From assembly GCA_020465985.1 (NCBI GenBank), contig JAANYP010001153.1:31504-95503 (forward strand): DNA of 64,000 nt, read 5' to 3'. The notes beneath the pieces are model-generated. The model saw nothing but the letters and a program-made list of their open reading frames with translations, did no database searches and had not been told where the DNA came from. This stretch comes from Centrapalus pauciflorus (lineage: Eukaryota > Streptophyta > Magnoliopsida > Asterales > Asteraceae). The number at the start of each line of letters is the position of its first letter. Position 1 is the stretch's first letter. Positions 35,234-44,869 of this stretch are shown here, in pieces. Made by a program: the position numbers and the translations under genes.

Positions 35234-37886
35234 ATTCGGCTCTAAAACTCGGAATAGCTTGTGAAAAGGAGCAAGGAGCTTGCTTTTTACAAAAGATCCG
35301 TTTTTCTAAAATGTCTTCAATAAACGGCATCTTGTTTCTTTTCCTTATGAACTCAGCAGACCTGTTCTCTGGTAATTCAAGCTTTTTCACCTTTTTCTTA
35401 CTTATCTCATCCTTATTTAACAAAGTCAACATATCTTGAATCTCTCTTTGCACCACTTGTTGTGCTTGAAATCTTAATCTGTGTTGCTTCTTTGATTCAT
35501 CAGCCAAAACAAATTCATTAAAGAATCTATCCATCACTTCCACTTCATTTAAAACAACTGTTTCTTGAGCCATACTGCTCTCAACAGGAAACTCTTCAAA
35601 CTCTTCTTTAATCTGTACAACCACCTCAGGCTTTTCAACCGTTGGTTCCTTCTCTGGATATGTTATCATTAAAACTCCAGGAATCAGCTCATCAAGCTTT
35701 CTCCTCTTCTCCCCCTCATGAGGAGCATCATCGGAGTCGTCGTCGTGCTCATCATGTTTCCTTTTCGACGAGGAAGCTTGAGCTTTGCAGGTCTCTTCCA
35801 CTGCCGCCACTCGTTCAGAGAGATTACCTAACGCCGTTACAACTGTATTCTCCAAGCTTATCATACGCTCCCTCATTTCATCAAACTGTTCAAATACAAA
35901 ATCTTTTAATTCCTCCTTCAACTCTTCAATTTGTTGTTTTGACTCATTTTCCTTAACAGATTCCTCCGCAACATCCTTTCCTTTATAAAACTTCTGAATA
36001 TTAGACATTTGAGCCATGACCTCAGCCAGTTGATTTGAAACATGCTTGTTTACTCCAGAAACAACTTCATTCAAAGCTGTTGACAAAGTTGATTCGGTCA
36101 CAAACGGGGATAAACTCACTACTGGGTCACGAAGACTTCCAGTTGACACAACAGTTGAACTGGTATACAGAACTTCTGTGTGGCCAGTGCTCAGAGTTGA
36201 TATTGGCATGTCTCTGACTGGACTTCCACCCTCTTCAAGTGACGGAGCAACAAATGCTTCCGTTACTAAGGATGTTCCAGTGGGAACACTCAGTTCAGCC
36301 ACACTAACTTCAACAGATGAAGTTGACGCAAGTGTCCTAACGTGTATGTCAGCTAGACTCAGTGAATCAAATGAAGTCGTACACACGGGCAACTGTGTAC
36401 TTGGTTCAATATCCATCAAGTCCAAGTGACTCTCGGATAGATTATGTGGCTCATCCCTGTGTGCAATTGAAACAGACTCCTGTTGAGAGGAGACTGAGTA
36501 GCTAGTTGGGCGTGCACTCGTCAGTGGGATACTGACTTGTTCAATGCTAACTCTCAAAGGAGAGCTAACAGTGGATGTGGGTAATTCCCGGCTTTCTGGG
36601 CTTAGGGGCACCCTCACACTCTCTACAGCTATGTGCTCAACCTCAATCATCATTCCCCCTCCTTCATGATGATCACCATCATGATCACCATCACCATCAT
36701 CATCACCCTCTCCCTCTTCTTCTTGAATATCAGATAAAGTTCTCTCAGAATCAGATTTCTCTTGTTCTTCCTCACCTCCCCTCACACTTCCTTCACCCTC
36801 ACTCTCAGAACGGCTAACCTGAACTTCAGCCCCTTGCTGAGGTTCCGCTATCCTTAAAACTCCTGGGCTAAGAGAACCCGGTTCTTGGGTCTCTATCGGA
36901 GCATGATCTATTCGATACAATTTCACATGTTCACTCTCTTGATCAGCATATTTGAGTAATGACTCTGGAATTGGCATTATGTTGGCATTCGGAGAGTCCG
37001 GCACTTCATGCAAACTCATCATAACATAGTCTGGGCATCTTTGAGAATTGGCTCTTTTTGGAATATTTTCATTAGCCCTTAAAATCCCTCGGATAAGAAT
37101 CTGAATAAACCTTTGAAGTGGAACGAATTTCCTTGCTCTGTTTGTGGTTTTAGCAAGTACAATCTCCTTTAGATCTTCCCAGATACACTGAGCAAAGTCA
37201 TAGTGCTTGTTGAATGCGATCCCATGAAATATCCGCAGGCAATGAATGCTACATCGATCAATTCCCGTATGCTTTGAAGTCATGCAACGATTTATGATAC
37301 CAAACAATGTGTACCATTCGCCATTTAAACCATTTCTGTGAAATTTGGAGCTCTTCGGAAGTGGCTTTGAGTAGCCTAGACAAATCAAATCATGGACAAG
37401 CTCTTCATCAGAAACAAAATCCTCAAAATCTGCTAACTCTGGAAAGTTCACAGTGTCTATTCGTCGTGGAAGAAATAAATTGTGACGTAGCCTTGCAAGA
37501 GTGATCTTTGTCTTGAATTGATCAATCGTCACTTTAAAATGGTGATTACCGTCCGCAGGAACAAATTTGACAGTGTGCCAAAATTGTTGTAAGTATACTT
37601 GTGGAATAGACGGCTTATACTGAAGCATATAACCAAGAGGATGTCCTTTTAGAATGTCCACAATGATAGGATGGCTTACTTTTATAACTTTGGAATCTAA
37701 ACGGTGGTTATTGTCCCTGAAAGGAAGACAATGTTTTGGCTTGACAAGTTGATTGTCTGGGATAATATGTGTTTGTGAGGAATGGGCCACTGAGGTTGAT
37801 CTGACTGGGGTAGAAAGAAGGGTATGATTTGACGATGAATGGGAATCAGAGGAATTTGAATATTGGGATTGCACTGGGGATGCCAT
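35217..37886 (-). CDS. Element A extra (env-like) ORF 1, 889 aa
   Basis: A single open frame from ATG 37886. The frame is open further up to 37988, but this ATG follows an acceptor-like TTTTTATTTTTACAG, and MASPVQS begins the usual Ser-rich start. Residues about 80-140 hold a conserved domain: HPLGYML, QVYLQQFWHTV, ITLARLRHNLFLP. It recurs in element C (HPLNYAL, EMVYEFWYT, LREVLHLP). Next: YDFAQCIWEDLKE, long Ser/Thr/Glu-rich segments with a His/Asp run, a coiled coil (about 630-700) and a basic/acidic patch (SSKRKHDEHDDDSDD, GEKRRK, about 705-730) like a nuclear localisation signal. No signal peptide or membrane helix. It sits where Sireviruses have the env-like gene; function unknown. Confidence 0.82.
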   Translation of the reverse strand: MASPVQSQYSNSSDSHSSSNHTLLSTPVRSTSVAHSSQTHIIPDNQLVKPKHCLPFRDNNHRLDSKVIKVSHPIIVDILKGHPLGYMLQYKPSIPQVYLQQFWHTVKFVPADGNHHFKVTIDQFKTKITLARLRHNLFLPRRIDTVNFPELADFEDFVSDEELVHDLICLGYSKPLPKSSKFHRNGLNGEWYTLFGIINRCMTSKHTGIDRCSIHCLRIFHGIAFNKHYDFAQCIWEDLKEIVLAKTTNRARKFVPLQRFIQILIRGILRANENIPKRANSQRCPDYVMMSLHEVPDSPNANIMPIPESLLKYADQESEHVKLYRIDHAPIETQEPGSLSPGVLRIAEPQQGAEVQVSRSESEGEGSVRGGEEEQEKSDSERTLSDIQEEEGEGDDDGDGDHDGDHHEGGGMMIEVEHIAVESVRVPLSPESRELPTSTVSSPLRVSIEQVSIPLTSARPTSYSVSSQQESVSIAHRDEPHNLSESHLDLMDIEPSTQLPVCTTSFDSLSLADIHVRTLASTSSVEVSVAELSVPTGTSLVTEAFVAPSLEEGGSPVRDMPISTLSTGHTEVLYTSSTVVSTGSLRDPVVSLSPFVTESTLSTALNEVVSGVNKHVSNQLAEVMAQMSNIQKFYKGKDVAEESVKENESKQQIEELKEELKDFVFEQFDEMRERMISLENTVVTALGNLSERVAAVEETCKAQASSSKRKHDEHDDDSDDAPHEGEKRRKLDELIPGVLMITYPEKEPTVEKPEVVVQIKEEFEEFPVESSMAQETVVLNEVEVMDRFFNEFVLADESKKQHRLRFQAQQVVQREIQDMLTLLNKDEISKKKVKKLELPENRSAEFIRKRNKMPFIEDILEKRIFCKKQAPCSFSQAIPSFRAEYAQSG

Positions 37887-37894
37887 TTGAACAC

Positions 37895-37912
37895 CTGTAA
37901 AAATAAAAAGCA
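37895..37912 (-). other. Possible 3' splice site before the extra ORF
   Basis: On the minus strand a T-rich tract ends in ACAG, followed by GTGTTCAA and the ATG of the extra ORF. It fits a plant acceptor site and would allow a spliced subgenomic mRNA. Donor not identified. Confidence 0.4.
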
Positions 37913-37989
37913 TGTTAGACTTATCAAGTACACAAATGACAACCTTCAAAATGTAGAAAAACTTGTAACATTTTATCAGAAATTGCAAA

Positions 37990-39700
37990 AACTTGTGATT
38001 TTCTTTTTAAAGCATCAGGATTCCTGACAATAATTGAAAATTATTGAAAGGACTCCAAAGTCAATCGTTTAGAGACCAATGTTAGAAAAACACAAATTTA
38101 TAACAATTTCTTAAAAAATGTGACATTTTTCTTAAAAAACAAAAATCCCACACTTAGAAAAAAATTTCTGATTAAACTCGAATGAAATAACAAGTTTCTC
38201 GAATTATGCTTGATCTATGTCGGATGATACATTAGACAACTCGAATGATGAGTCTATGAAACTCGAATAAGACTCTGTAAATCTCGAATAATGAGTCAAT
38301 GAAACTCGAATAAGACTCTGTAAATCTCGAATGAAGTGTGACTCAACTCGAATCAGTCTTTGAGTTTTCTCGAATGATGATTATGTAAAACTCGATATAT
38401 ATATGTCCTAAACTATGTGCTGAAAATTTTCTAAGTGTTTGATACACTAGACAACTCGCATAAAGCACACTTCGTTCTCGAATATAATGTGTAGTAAACT
38501 CGATTAACTCTGAGTTTAATATACATCAACTCGAATGAGTCATGATTCAACTCGAATTACTCTCAGATAAAACTCGAATGACACATATAGGCAACTCGAA
38601 TGACATACATAGCAACTCGAATGACTTACATATACAACTCGAATGACTCTGTCATTCAACTCGAATAACACTTTCATTCAACTCGAATGAAGCTTTATTC
38701 GAGAAATATCTATCTGCTTTTGTTACAAGTCCAGAACACTGATTTTATGAATTTGAGTTCAGGGCTATGTTTCATTGTATAAAAACTTGTACCCCCCTCG
38801 AAAATGCATTTTAAACATATTTGTTTTACTGAACCTTGAACAAAAACAACTTTAAAGTTGTTAAAAATTCAAATTTCAGAAAAATCAAAAATGCGAAACT
38901 GTTCTATTGAAAAATCGATGATTGTGTGTGTGTGATTTAAAAACGACTTCTGAAACTTCAGATTCATAGTCATATTATCATTATGAACAACAGCACACAC
39001 TTAAATTCAGTTTCAAGTATCATTCAAATAATTCACCATTAACGGCCATGAAAAAAAAAATATTGACATACGAACACATAATAACATTCAAACAAATACA
39101 CTGATAATATGCTCAAATAAACTGAAATAATAAAGAAAAACAAAGCTTGACTCACAATATTGATGAAACTAGATCGTCGGTTTGTGGGTTTTTGAGGTTT
39201 CTTTGAAGTGAAGAAAGGTTGTGGAAGAAGGTGAATTCTTTTTGAATTTCCGAAAAAGTGAATTTGAGTTTGAAAATTCAAATTTATATTCACTTTTTAC
39301 CCGGCCCACTTTATTTTTCAACATTTCAAATTCTCGGCCCATATTTTAAACCAAATTAGCCCATAAACCACCTTTTCAATCAAAAATTGTGAGTTAAAAA
39401 AAATTTGAATATCAAAAAAAAAATTTACCTACATAAAAAAAAAACAAAACCAAAAGAAAAAAAAATTTAAAATGGATTAAAAAAAATTCTTGTAAAAAAA
39501 AATGTCACATGAACACCACAAAAAAATGAAAAATACACAAAAAAAAGAAAAAAGTATTAACAACAAACAAAAAAAAAATATTAACAAAAAATAACAGTAT
39601 TAACAAAATGCAATTGCTCCCCCTTGAATTTCTGAAAGTTGCTCCCCCTCAACTTATTATTTCATTTTTCAGCTCTGCTCCCCCTGATTTGTATACCAGA
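37990..39700 (-). repeat. Element A pol-env-like intergenic block with CTCGAAT array and multiple polypurine tracts
   Basis: 38160-38720 carries about 25 CTCGAAT motifs, many at 21-22-bp spacing. Three AGGGGGAGC tracts lie at 39616-39624, 39641-39649 and 39677-39685, just behind the integrase stop. Multiple polypurine tracts and palindromic motif arrays are described for Sireviruses. RT/RNase H would normally occupy the place before this block. The 39039-39293 open frame is short and AT-rich and is not convincing. Confidence 0.75.
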
Positions 39701-39703
39701 AAA

Positions 39704-40879
39704 TTAAACCGCTTTTCTGGTTTGGACTGATGAAGATGGATCACCAATGATATTCTCTATTGGGTGATTTCTTGTCCACTTAACTGTATGTGGAAACGGT
39801 TCTATTGGGTCTTGGTTGGGATTGGAATCGAAATATGGTTCGGGAGTTGCTGCAGATGTTGTAGGTGGAACATCTGAGGTAGGAGCTTCTGACTGTTCAG
39901 AAGTAATATGGGTTTCAGAAGCATGTGGAGGTTCAGTTGGTTGTACAATCTCAGTAGTTGACTGCACATTTGCTGTTGAAGCTTCTCCAGTTTCTTCTGA
40001 ACTTTGTTGTTGAGAAAGATCTGAAACTACGACTGGATCTTCAGTGATCCTGTCAAGCATCAAATTTTGAACATTAGATTTGGGAGTTTCAAAATAATCG
40101 TCATAAAAGTTCTCAAACAACTTATTTAATTCATTTTGTTCAGCATTTTGTCTATTTGACTCCAATGAAGTCTGCATGTTAGGTCCGGGTCCTGAACTGG
40201 TGTGTTCAGAAGCCATCACCACTCCTTCGTCAAATTTAACATTTACGCTCTCATTGACTATCTTGGTTCTCTTGTTGTATACTCGGAAAGCAACCGACTC
40301 CTTTGAATACCCGATGAAGATTCCTTCATCCGCCTTTTGATTAAACTTTCCCAGATTGTCTTTATCATTCAATATAAAGCATCTGCAACCAAAGACATGG
40401 AAAAATTTAATATTAGGTATTCGTTTATTGATCAGTTCATACGGAGTCTTTCCGAATCTTTTATTTATTATTGAACGGTTTTGAGTGAAACACACTGTTG
40501 CAACCGCTTCTGCCCACAAGAACAATGGTAAATTGGAGTAGGCCAACATCGTCCTAGCTGATTCCACTAGTGTCCGATTTCTTCTTTCAACGACACCGTT
40601 TTGTTGTGGAGTCCGAGCAGCTGAGAATTGATGTGTAATTCCTACTGAATTTAAGAACGAGTCTAATGATTTGTTCTTGAACTCTGTTCCATTGTCTGAG
40701 CGAATTGCCTGAATGGTGAGTTGCAACTTTACTTGTATTTTTCGGATGAAGTCGATGATAGATTCGGTTGCATCTGATTTGGATTTCAGGAAAAACACCC
40801 ATGTGTATCGTGAATAGTCATCAACTATCACCAATACATATCTTTTCTTATTATACTTTGTACTCTCATTGGTCCACAC
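39704..40879 (-). pseudogene. pol: Element A pol: integrase
   Basis: Integrase core with D in VDDYSRYTWVFFLKSKSD, D in RSDNGTEFKNKSL and E in PQQNGVVERRN, so the DDE triad is intact. Then come ARTMLAYSNLPLFLWAEAV, KADEGIFIGYS and a Ser/Thr/Pro-rich linker ending RNHPIENIIGDPSSSVQTRKAV. In autonomous copia elements this last motif leads directly into RT (compare element B near 4975 and C near 62770). Here a stop follows and RT is absent. The frame joins the GAG-pre-integrase through a frameshift at about 40830-40880, so no continuous polyprotein is encoded. Confidence 0.88.
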
Positions 40880-41217
40880 AAATCCATATGCAGTAACTCT
40901 AGTGCTCTTGTGGATGAGTGTGCTGTTTTGGATTTGTGTGTGGCTTTTGTCATCTTTCTTTTTTCACATGCCGCGCATAGTTGCTCTTTTTGAAATTTTA
41001 GCGCCGGCAGCCCTTTAACTAACCCTCCTTTTGCTAGGTTGGTCAGTTCATTGAAATTCAGATGTGAAAGGCGACGATGCCACAGCCATGCTGTTTTAGA
41101 TGTTGCTTTTGACAATAAGCAGACATCTTTCTTCAGATTGATCGAGGCTAAATCAATGGAGTATAGATTTGTTTTCCTGTTAGAATTTCTTTTCCTTCTG
41201 CTGATCTGATGCTGCAC
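40828..41217 (-). pseudogene. pol: Element A pol: GAG-pre-integrase domain
   Basis: WLWHRRLSHLNFNELTNLAKGGL followed by QLCAACEKRKMTKATHKS is the zinc-binding HHCC part of integrase. The frame differs from the protease before it (shift near 41165, in a run of As) and from the integrase after it. Confidence 0.85.
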
Positions 41218-41475
41218 CGATTGGCTTTGAAGTTGACTTCTAACCCCTTATCACACAGTTGTCCAATACTGAATAGATTATGACCAAGACCGTCAACATA
41301 AAAGACCTTTTGGATTGTGATTTTGTCATACTTCAGACTTCCGTATCCCTTGATCGGACAAAACTGATCGTTTCCAAATCTTACCGTCCCACAAAACTTT
41401 TCTACAAAGTCCGTGAGTGTGTCTCGTTGTCCGGTCATATGTTTGGAGCATCCCGAATCAAGGTACCAGACATGG
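41148..41475 (-). pseudogene. pol: Element A pol: aspartic protease
   Basis: WYLDSGCSKHMTG (D-S-G active site) overlaps the last codons of gag in another frame; the frame is open from a TAG just upstream. Continues with KVFYVDGLGHNLFSIGQLCD. A frameshift at about 41165 ends it. It would need recoding, splicing or a separate start to be made. Confidence 0.82.
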
Positions 41476-44400
41476 TTTACCTATAAAACGTAATAGCACA
41501 TGAGGTACCCACTTGTAGTTGGGTACTTTAGTTTTAGGTAAATCATGCATAGTATCATTTGTTTTTCTAACTGATATGGCTTTAGGCTTATCGTTTGAAT
41601 TTATTTTAGGTACCCATTTTTGAACTGTTCGTTTGGGTTTCCACTTTTGTACAATTCGCGGTGGAATTGTTTTTGAAATTTTTATCTGTGGATCCTTTTT
41701 CTGTCCATAAAATGGGTCCATTTTCTTTGGTTGCCATACGAGCTTATTATTTTTCACAGAGTCAGGCTTACAGACATAAGAATTCAAAGCAATTAATTTC
41801 GTTCTTGAAAATTTAATACAAGAATTATTAACAAGATTATCCTTATTACAGACAGAATGTTCAGTTTTGCTAATTCTATCTGTAACAATTTTTTCTTTCA
41901 CGCGCCATTCTTGTTTTATAATCTTGTTTTTCTCTTCGCTTTTCTTCTTTCGCCATACTTGTTTTCTCGACCCTTTCACAATGATATCTGGCATAAAAGA
42001 AGTATGTGAATTAGTGGATTTAGAAACTCGTGTCTTCTGTAAGTTTTTCATACCTGTTGAAGATTTGACCTTTCGGGCAATAGAGTCCGTTGATGAAGAT
42101 GATTCACCCTTTTCAAAACTAGGAGATTGAACAAAAAATTTTGTTTTCTCCTTCTTTTGTTGTATTGATGGTGAATTTACAGATGGTTTTAAAGACTCTG
42201 TAGTCATTCTTTGTAGAATTTTAACAGGTTCTTTATTACCATTTGATTGTTTATTAGTCAAAGGTTTGATAAATTCACCAATTTTACCAAACATTTGATC
42301 TAATGAATTATTATCAGAGTGCATGTACAGATCAAATTCTTTCTCTGAATTAATAGAGTCTAGAGAAGTAGTTGATTGTGGATCAGACACATTTATGTGT
42401 TTTGGTTTATTTTGCAACATTTGTTCCATTTTATTTAATTCTTCCTTGAGAGTTCCATTCTCTGTCTCAAAATTCTTAATTTTCAATTCTAAATCAGATT
42501 TTATCTGTTCTAAAATTGAATTTGGTAAATATAATTTTTGAGACTGAGATGGTAATTCAGACAAATTCTTTTCAGAATAGGTTTGAATTAACTCTTCTTT
42601 AGTATCAATAATGTTGCTTGTTTCATTTATCTTTGTATAATCAATATAATTTTGCATTTTGTCTGATCTTAATCTTTTTACTTCTTCGCTAGATTCTACT
42701 TCTTCAGATGCTTTCATGAATGTCATTTTTAATCCTAGATTCATGTATCTGACATCGTATAGTGTTGGTGAATTTGATATAGCTTTTGTCAGATATTTAG
42801 GATTTTCCCAACCAATACCAGATTTAGAGTTGTAAAACTCTGTATCTTTTGGTTGATTTAAATATATTGTTTGATCTGTTTGCCCTCTTTTAATAAATTC
42901 ATCCTCCATCTGTTTTATTTTCTCATAAAGTTTAGTTCTCTCTTCAAATATGGCATGATATTTTACAGAAAAGTTTGAGGCTTCTAACTCAGCTATTCGC
43001 AGACTTTCTTGTATATCAGATATTTTGTGATTCAGATTAAGTATATTGCTTTGAAGTTCTTTTTCCTTATCTTGTAAGTCTGAGACAGCTCGTAAGGCTA
43101 AGGCTTTATCTTTGGAAAAATCTAGAACTAAATTGTGTTCATTTAGAAGTTTGTTTTCCAAAGAATGAACCTTTTTCTTTTCTGCTTTTAAGGATTTTTC
43201 AAACTTTTTAAGCATGAAAGCCATATTAGTTAGTTTTTCTTCTAATATGCATGAGTCGTCAATATCAGAATCTGAAATAGAATTTACCTCCGGTCCTTCT
43301 GAATCCTCTGAGTTATCAGACTCTGAATCTTCCTCATTTTCAGCTTTATTTTGGCCAGATGCCATTAATGCAACTTCTTCTGTTGTTTCTTCTTCATCAG
43401 ACTCAGATTCTCTCCTATCTGCATCCTCTTCATCTGTCAGTCCAACCCATACCTCATCTTCAGCTATCATAGCTGATTCACTTAGTTCAGATTCATTGAG
43501 AATTTCAGACTTTAGACAAATATGTGCATCTTCATCCAAGATATCATCGTCTTCTGATAACTGTAACCAATGATCGTCCTCTGCCATCAGAGCTTTGCCT
43601 GACTCTTTCTCTTTGGCCAAGAGTGCCTTTCTTGTGTAGTAGTCTGAATTTTTTACTACAGGTGATCTGCATTCCCTGGCATAGTGACCTGGTTTTCCAC
43701 AGTTATAGCATTTCTGCTCCGACTCCTTCTTGGCTGATTTATCTGACTTCTCATATTTGTCAGACTTTCGTGTACTACTTTCTCCAGCTTTCTCATATTT
43801 ATCCTTTTTCTCAACTTTTCTTGAACCTGTTTTGTAGCGCATTTTGTTGTTTGTTGGCTTCCTGTAAAATTTCTTCTGAAATGCCTTCGTAAGCAGTGCC
43901 ATCTGCTTTTTCATCTCTTCTATTTCCGGATCTGCAGATGAATCTGATGATTCTGATTCAGAAGATGTGCTGCTGATTACTGCTCTCTTTTCCTTTTTCA
44001 GTTTGTATTTATACTTTTTCTCCGCTAGTAGAGCTAGTGGATCAGCAGTTTCTTTTTCCGCTTTCTTCTTTCCAGATATTTTCCTCAAAACAACTTCTTG
44101 GTAGTTGTTGAGGTTTTCAAATAGCATATGAAAATCCATCTCCTCTATATCTTTCGTTTGTTGGATGATCATAACATATTTTTCCCATTCTGGATTTAGC
44201 ACATTTAAAAATTTGACATTGATGTCCAAGTTGGACTTTGTCACTCCGTTTCTTTTTACTTCACTTACCAGATTCACAAATCTGAGGTAAGTGTGTTCCA
44301 AAAGCTCACCTTCACGAGCTCTGAAGTTCTCAAACGTCATTAGACTATTCCTAGCCCTATTAGTAGCAGCTCTGTCTGATCCCCTCATGATTTTGCATAC

Positions 44401-44757
44401 TTCATCCCAGATGGACTTTGCAGTCTTTGTATTTGTCAGACAAGTGTATATTTCATTGGGGATAGAGATCAACAGTAGTTTTCTGGCAGTCTTGTCCCCT
44501 AACTTTCTCTTTTTCTGGGCCTCTGTTAGGTTTGTGACCTCAACAGTTCTCGGTGGTATTGGGGGATTGCTAGTTGGTACTCCTGGGATCGTTTCCATAA
44601 AAATTGCTGGTCCGTCATTTAATGATTTCAACATTTCCTCAGACAAATCGTGGAAACTTATAAATTCAAGAAACCGCTCCCGCCATTGGACATATTCTCC
44701 CCTGTATAAGATTGGGGGTTTGGTTTCTGATCCCATAGCAAGTGCATCTTTAGACAT
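41458..44757 (-). CDS. gag: Element A gag, 1,099 aa, intact
   Basis: The ATG at 44757 (MSKDALAMGS) is preferred over an in-frame ATG 36 bp upstream, as it begins the usual copia gag start (KPPILYRGEYVQWRERF). UBN2 capsid region at residues about 90-240 (SIWDEVCKIMRG, FVNLVSEVKRNG, LNPEWEKYVMII). Then a Lys/Ser-rich stretch and a perfect zinc knuckle CYNCGKPGHYAREC at about 360. Next come acidic Ser/Glu-rich segments, long coiled coils (about 520-640 and 780-830) and a tail of Trp-Val-Pro-Lys-type repeats (VQKWKPKRTVQKWVPK). It forms the particle and packages RNA. The size is typical of Sirevirus gag. It is open throughout, unlike pol. Confidence 0.88.
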   Translation of the reverse strand: MSKDALAMGSETKPPILYRGEYVQWRERFLEFISFHDLSEEMLKSLNDGPAIFMETIPGVPTSNPPIPPRTVEVTNLTEAQKKRKLGDKTARKLLLISIPNEIYTCLTNTKTAKSIWDEVCKIMRGSDRAATNRARNSLMTFENFRAREGELLEHTYLRFVNLVSEVKRNGVTKSNLDINVKFLNVLNPEWEKYVMIIQQTKDIEEMDFHMLFENLNNYQEVVLRKISGKKKAEKETADPLALLAEKKYKYKLKKEKRAVISSTSSESESSDSSADPEIEEMKKQMALLTKAFQKKFYRKPTNNKMRYKTGSRKVEKKDKYEKAGESSTRKSDKYEKSDKSAKKESEQKCYNCGKPGHYARECRSPVVKNSDYYTRKALLAKEKESGKALMAEDDHWLQLSEDDDILDEDAHICLKSEILNESELSESAMIAEDEVWVGLTDEEDADRRESESDEEETTEEVALMASGQNKAENEEDSESDNSEDSEGPEVNSISDSDIDDSCILEEKLTNMAFMLKKFEKSLKAEKKKVHSLENKLLNEHNLVLDFSKDKALALRAVSDLQDKEKELQSNILNLNHKISDIQESLRIAELEASNFSVKYHAIFEERTKLYEKIKQMEDEFIKRGQTDQTIYLNQPKDTEFYNSKSGIGWENPKYLTKAISNSPTLYDVRYMNLGLKMTFMKASEEVESSEEVKRLRSDKMQNYIDYTKINETSNIIDTKEELIQTYSEKNLSELPSQSQKLYLPNSILEQIKSDLELKIKNFETENGTLKEELNKMEQMLQNKPKHINVSDPQSTTSLDSINSEKEFDLYMHSDNNSLDQMFGKIGEFIKPLTNKQSNGNKEPVKILQRMTTESLKPSVNSPSIQQKKEKTKFFVQSPSFEKGESSSSTDSIARKVKSSTGMKNLQKTRVSKSTNSHTSFMPDIIVKGSRKQVWRKKKSEEKNKIIKQEWRVKEKIVTDRISKTEHSVCNKDNLVNNSCIKFSRTKLIALNSYVCKPDSVKNNKLVWQPKKMDPFYGQKKDPQIKISKTIPPRIVQKWKPKRTVQKWVPKINSNDKPKAISVRKTNDTMHDLPKTKVPNYKWVPHVLLRFIGKPCLVP

Positions 44758-44869
44758 GTTGATTGATCGTTGGGAAACTTTGACCAAGATCAAACGGACT
44801 CCGAATGAGATTGAAACGTTTGATCACACCTTGAAACACAGATTAGTACTGAAATCTACAACACAATGA

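Noticed and set aside
34667..36817. Plus-strand open frames of 60-127 aa opposite the extra ORFs of element A
   Set aside because: Shadows of the minus-strand genes; Ser/Leu-rich, no homology.
39039..39293. 84-aa minus-strand frame between pol and the extra ORF of element A
   Set aside because: AT-rich with mixed composition, not found in elements C or E at the same place.
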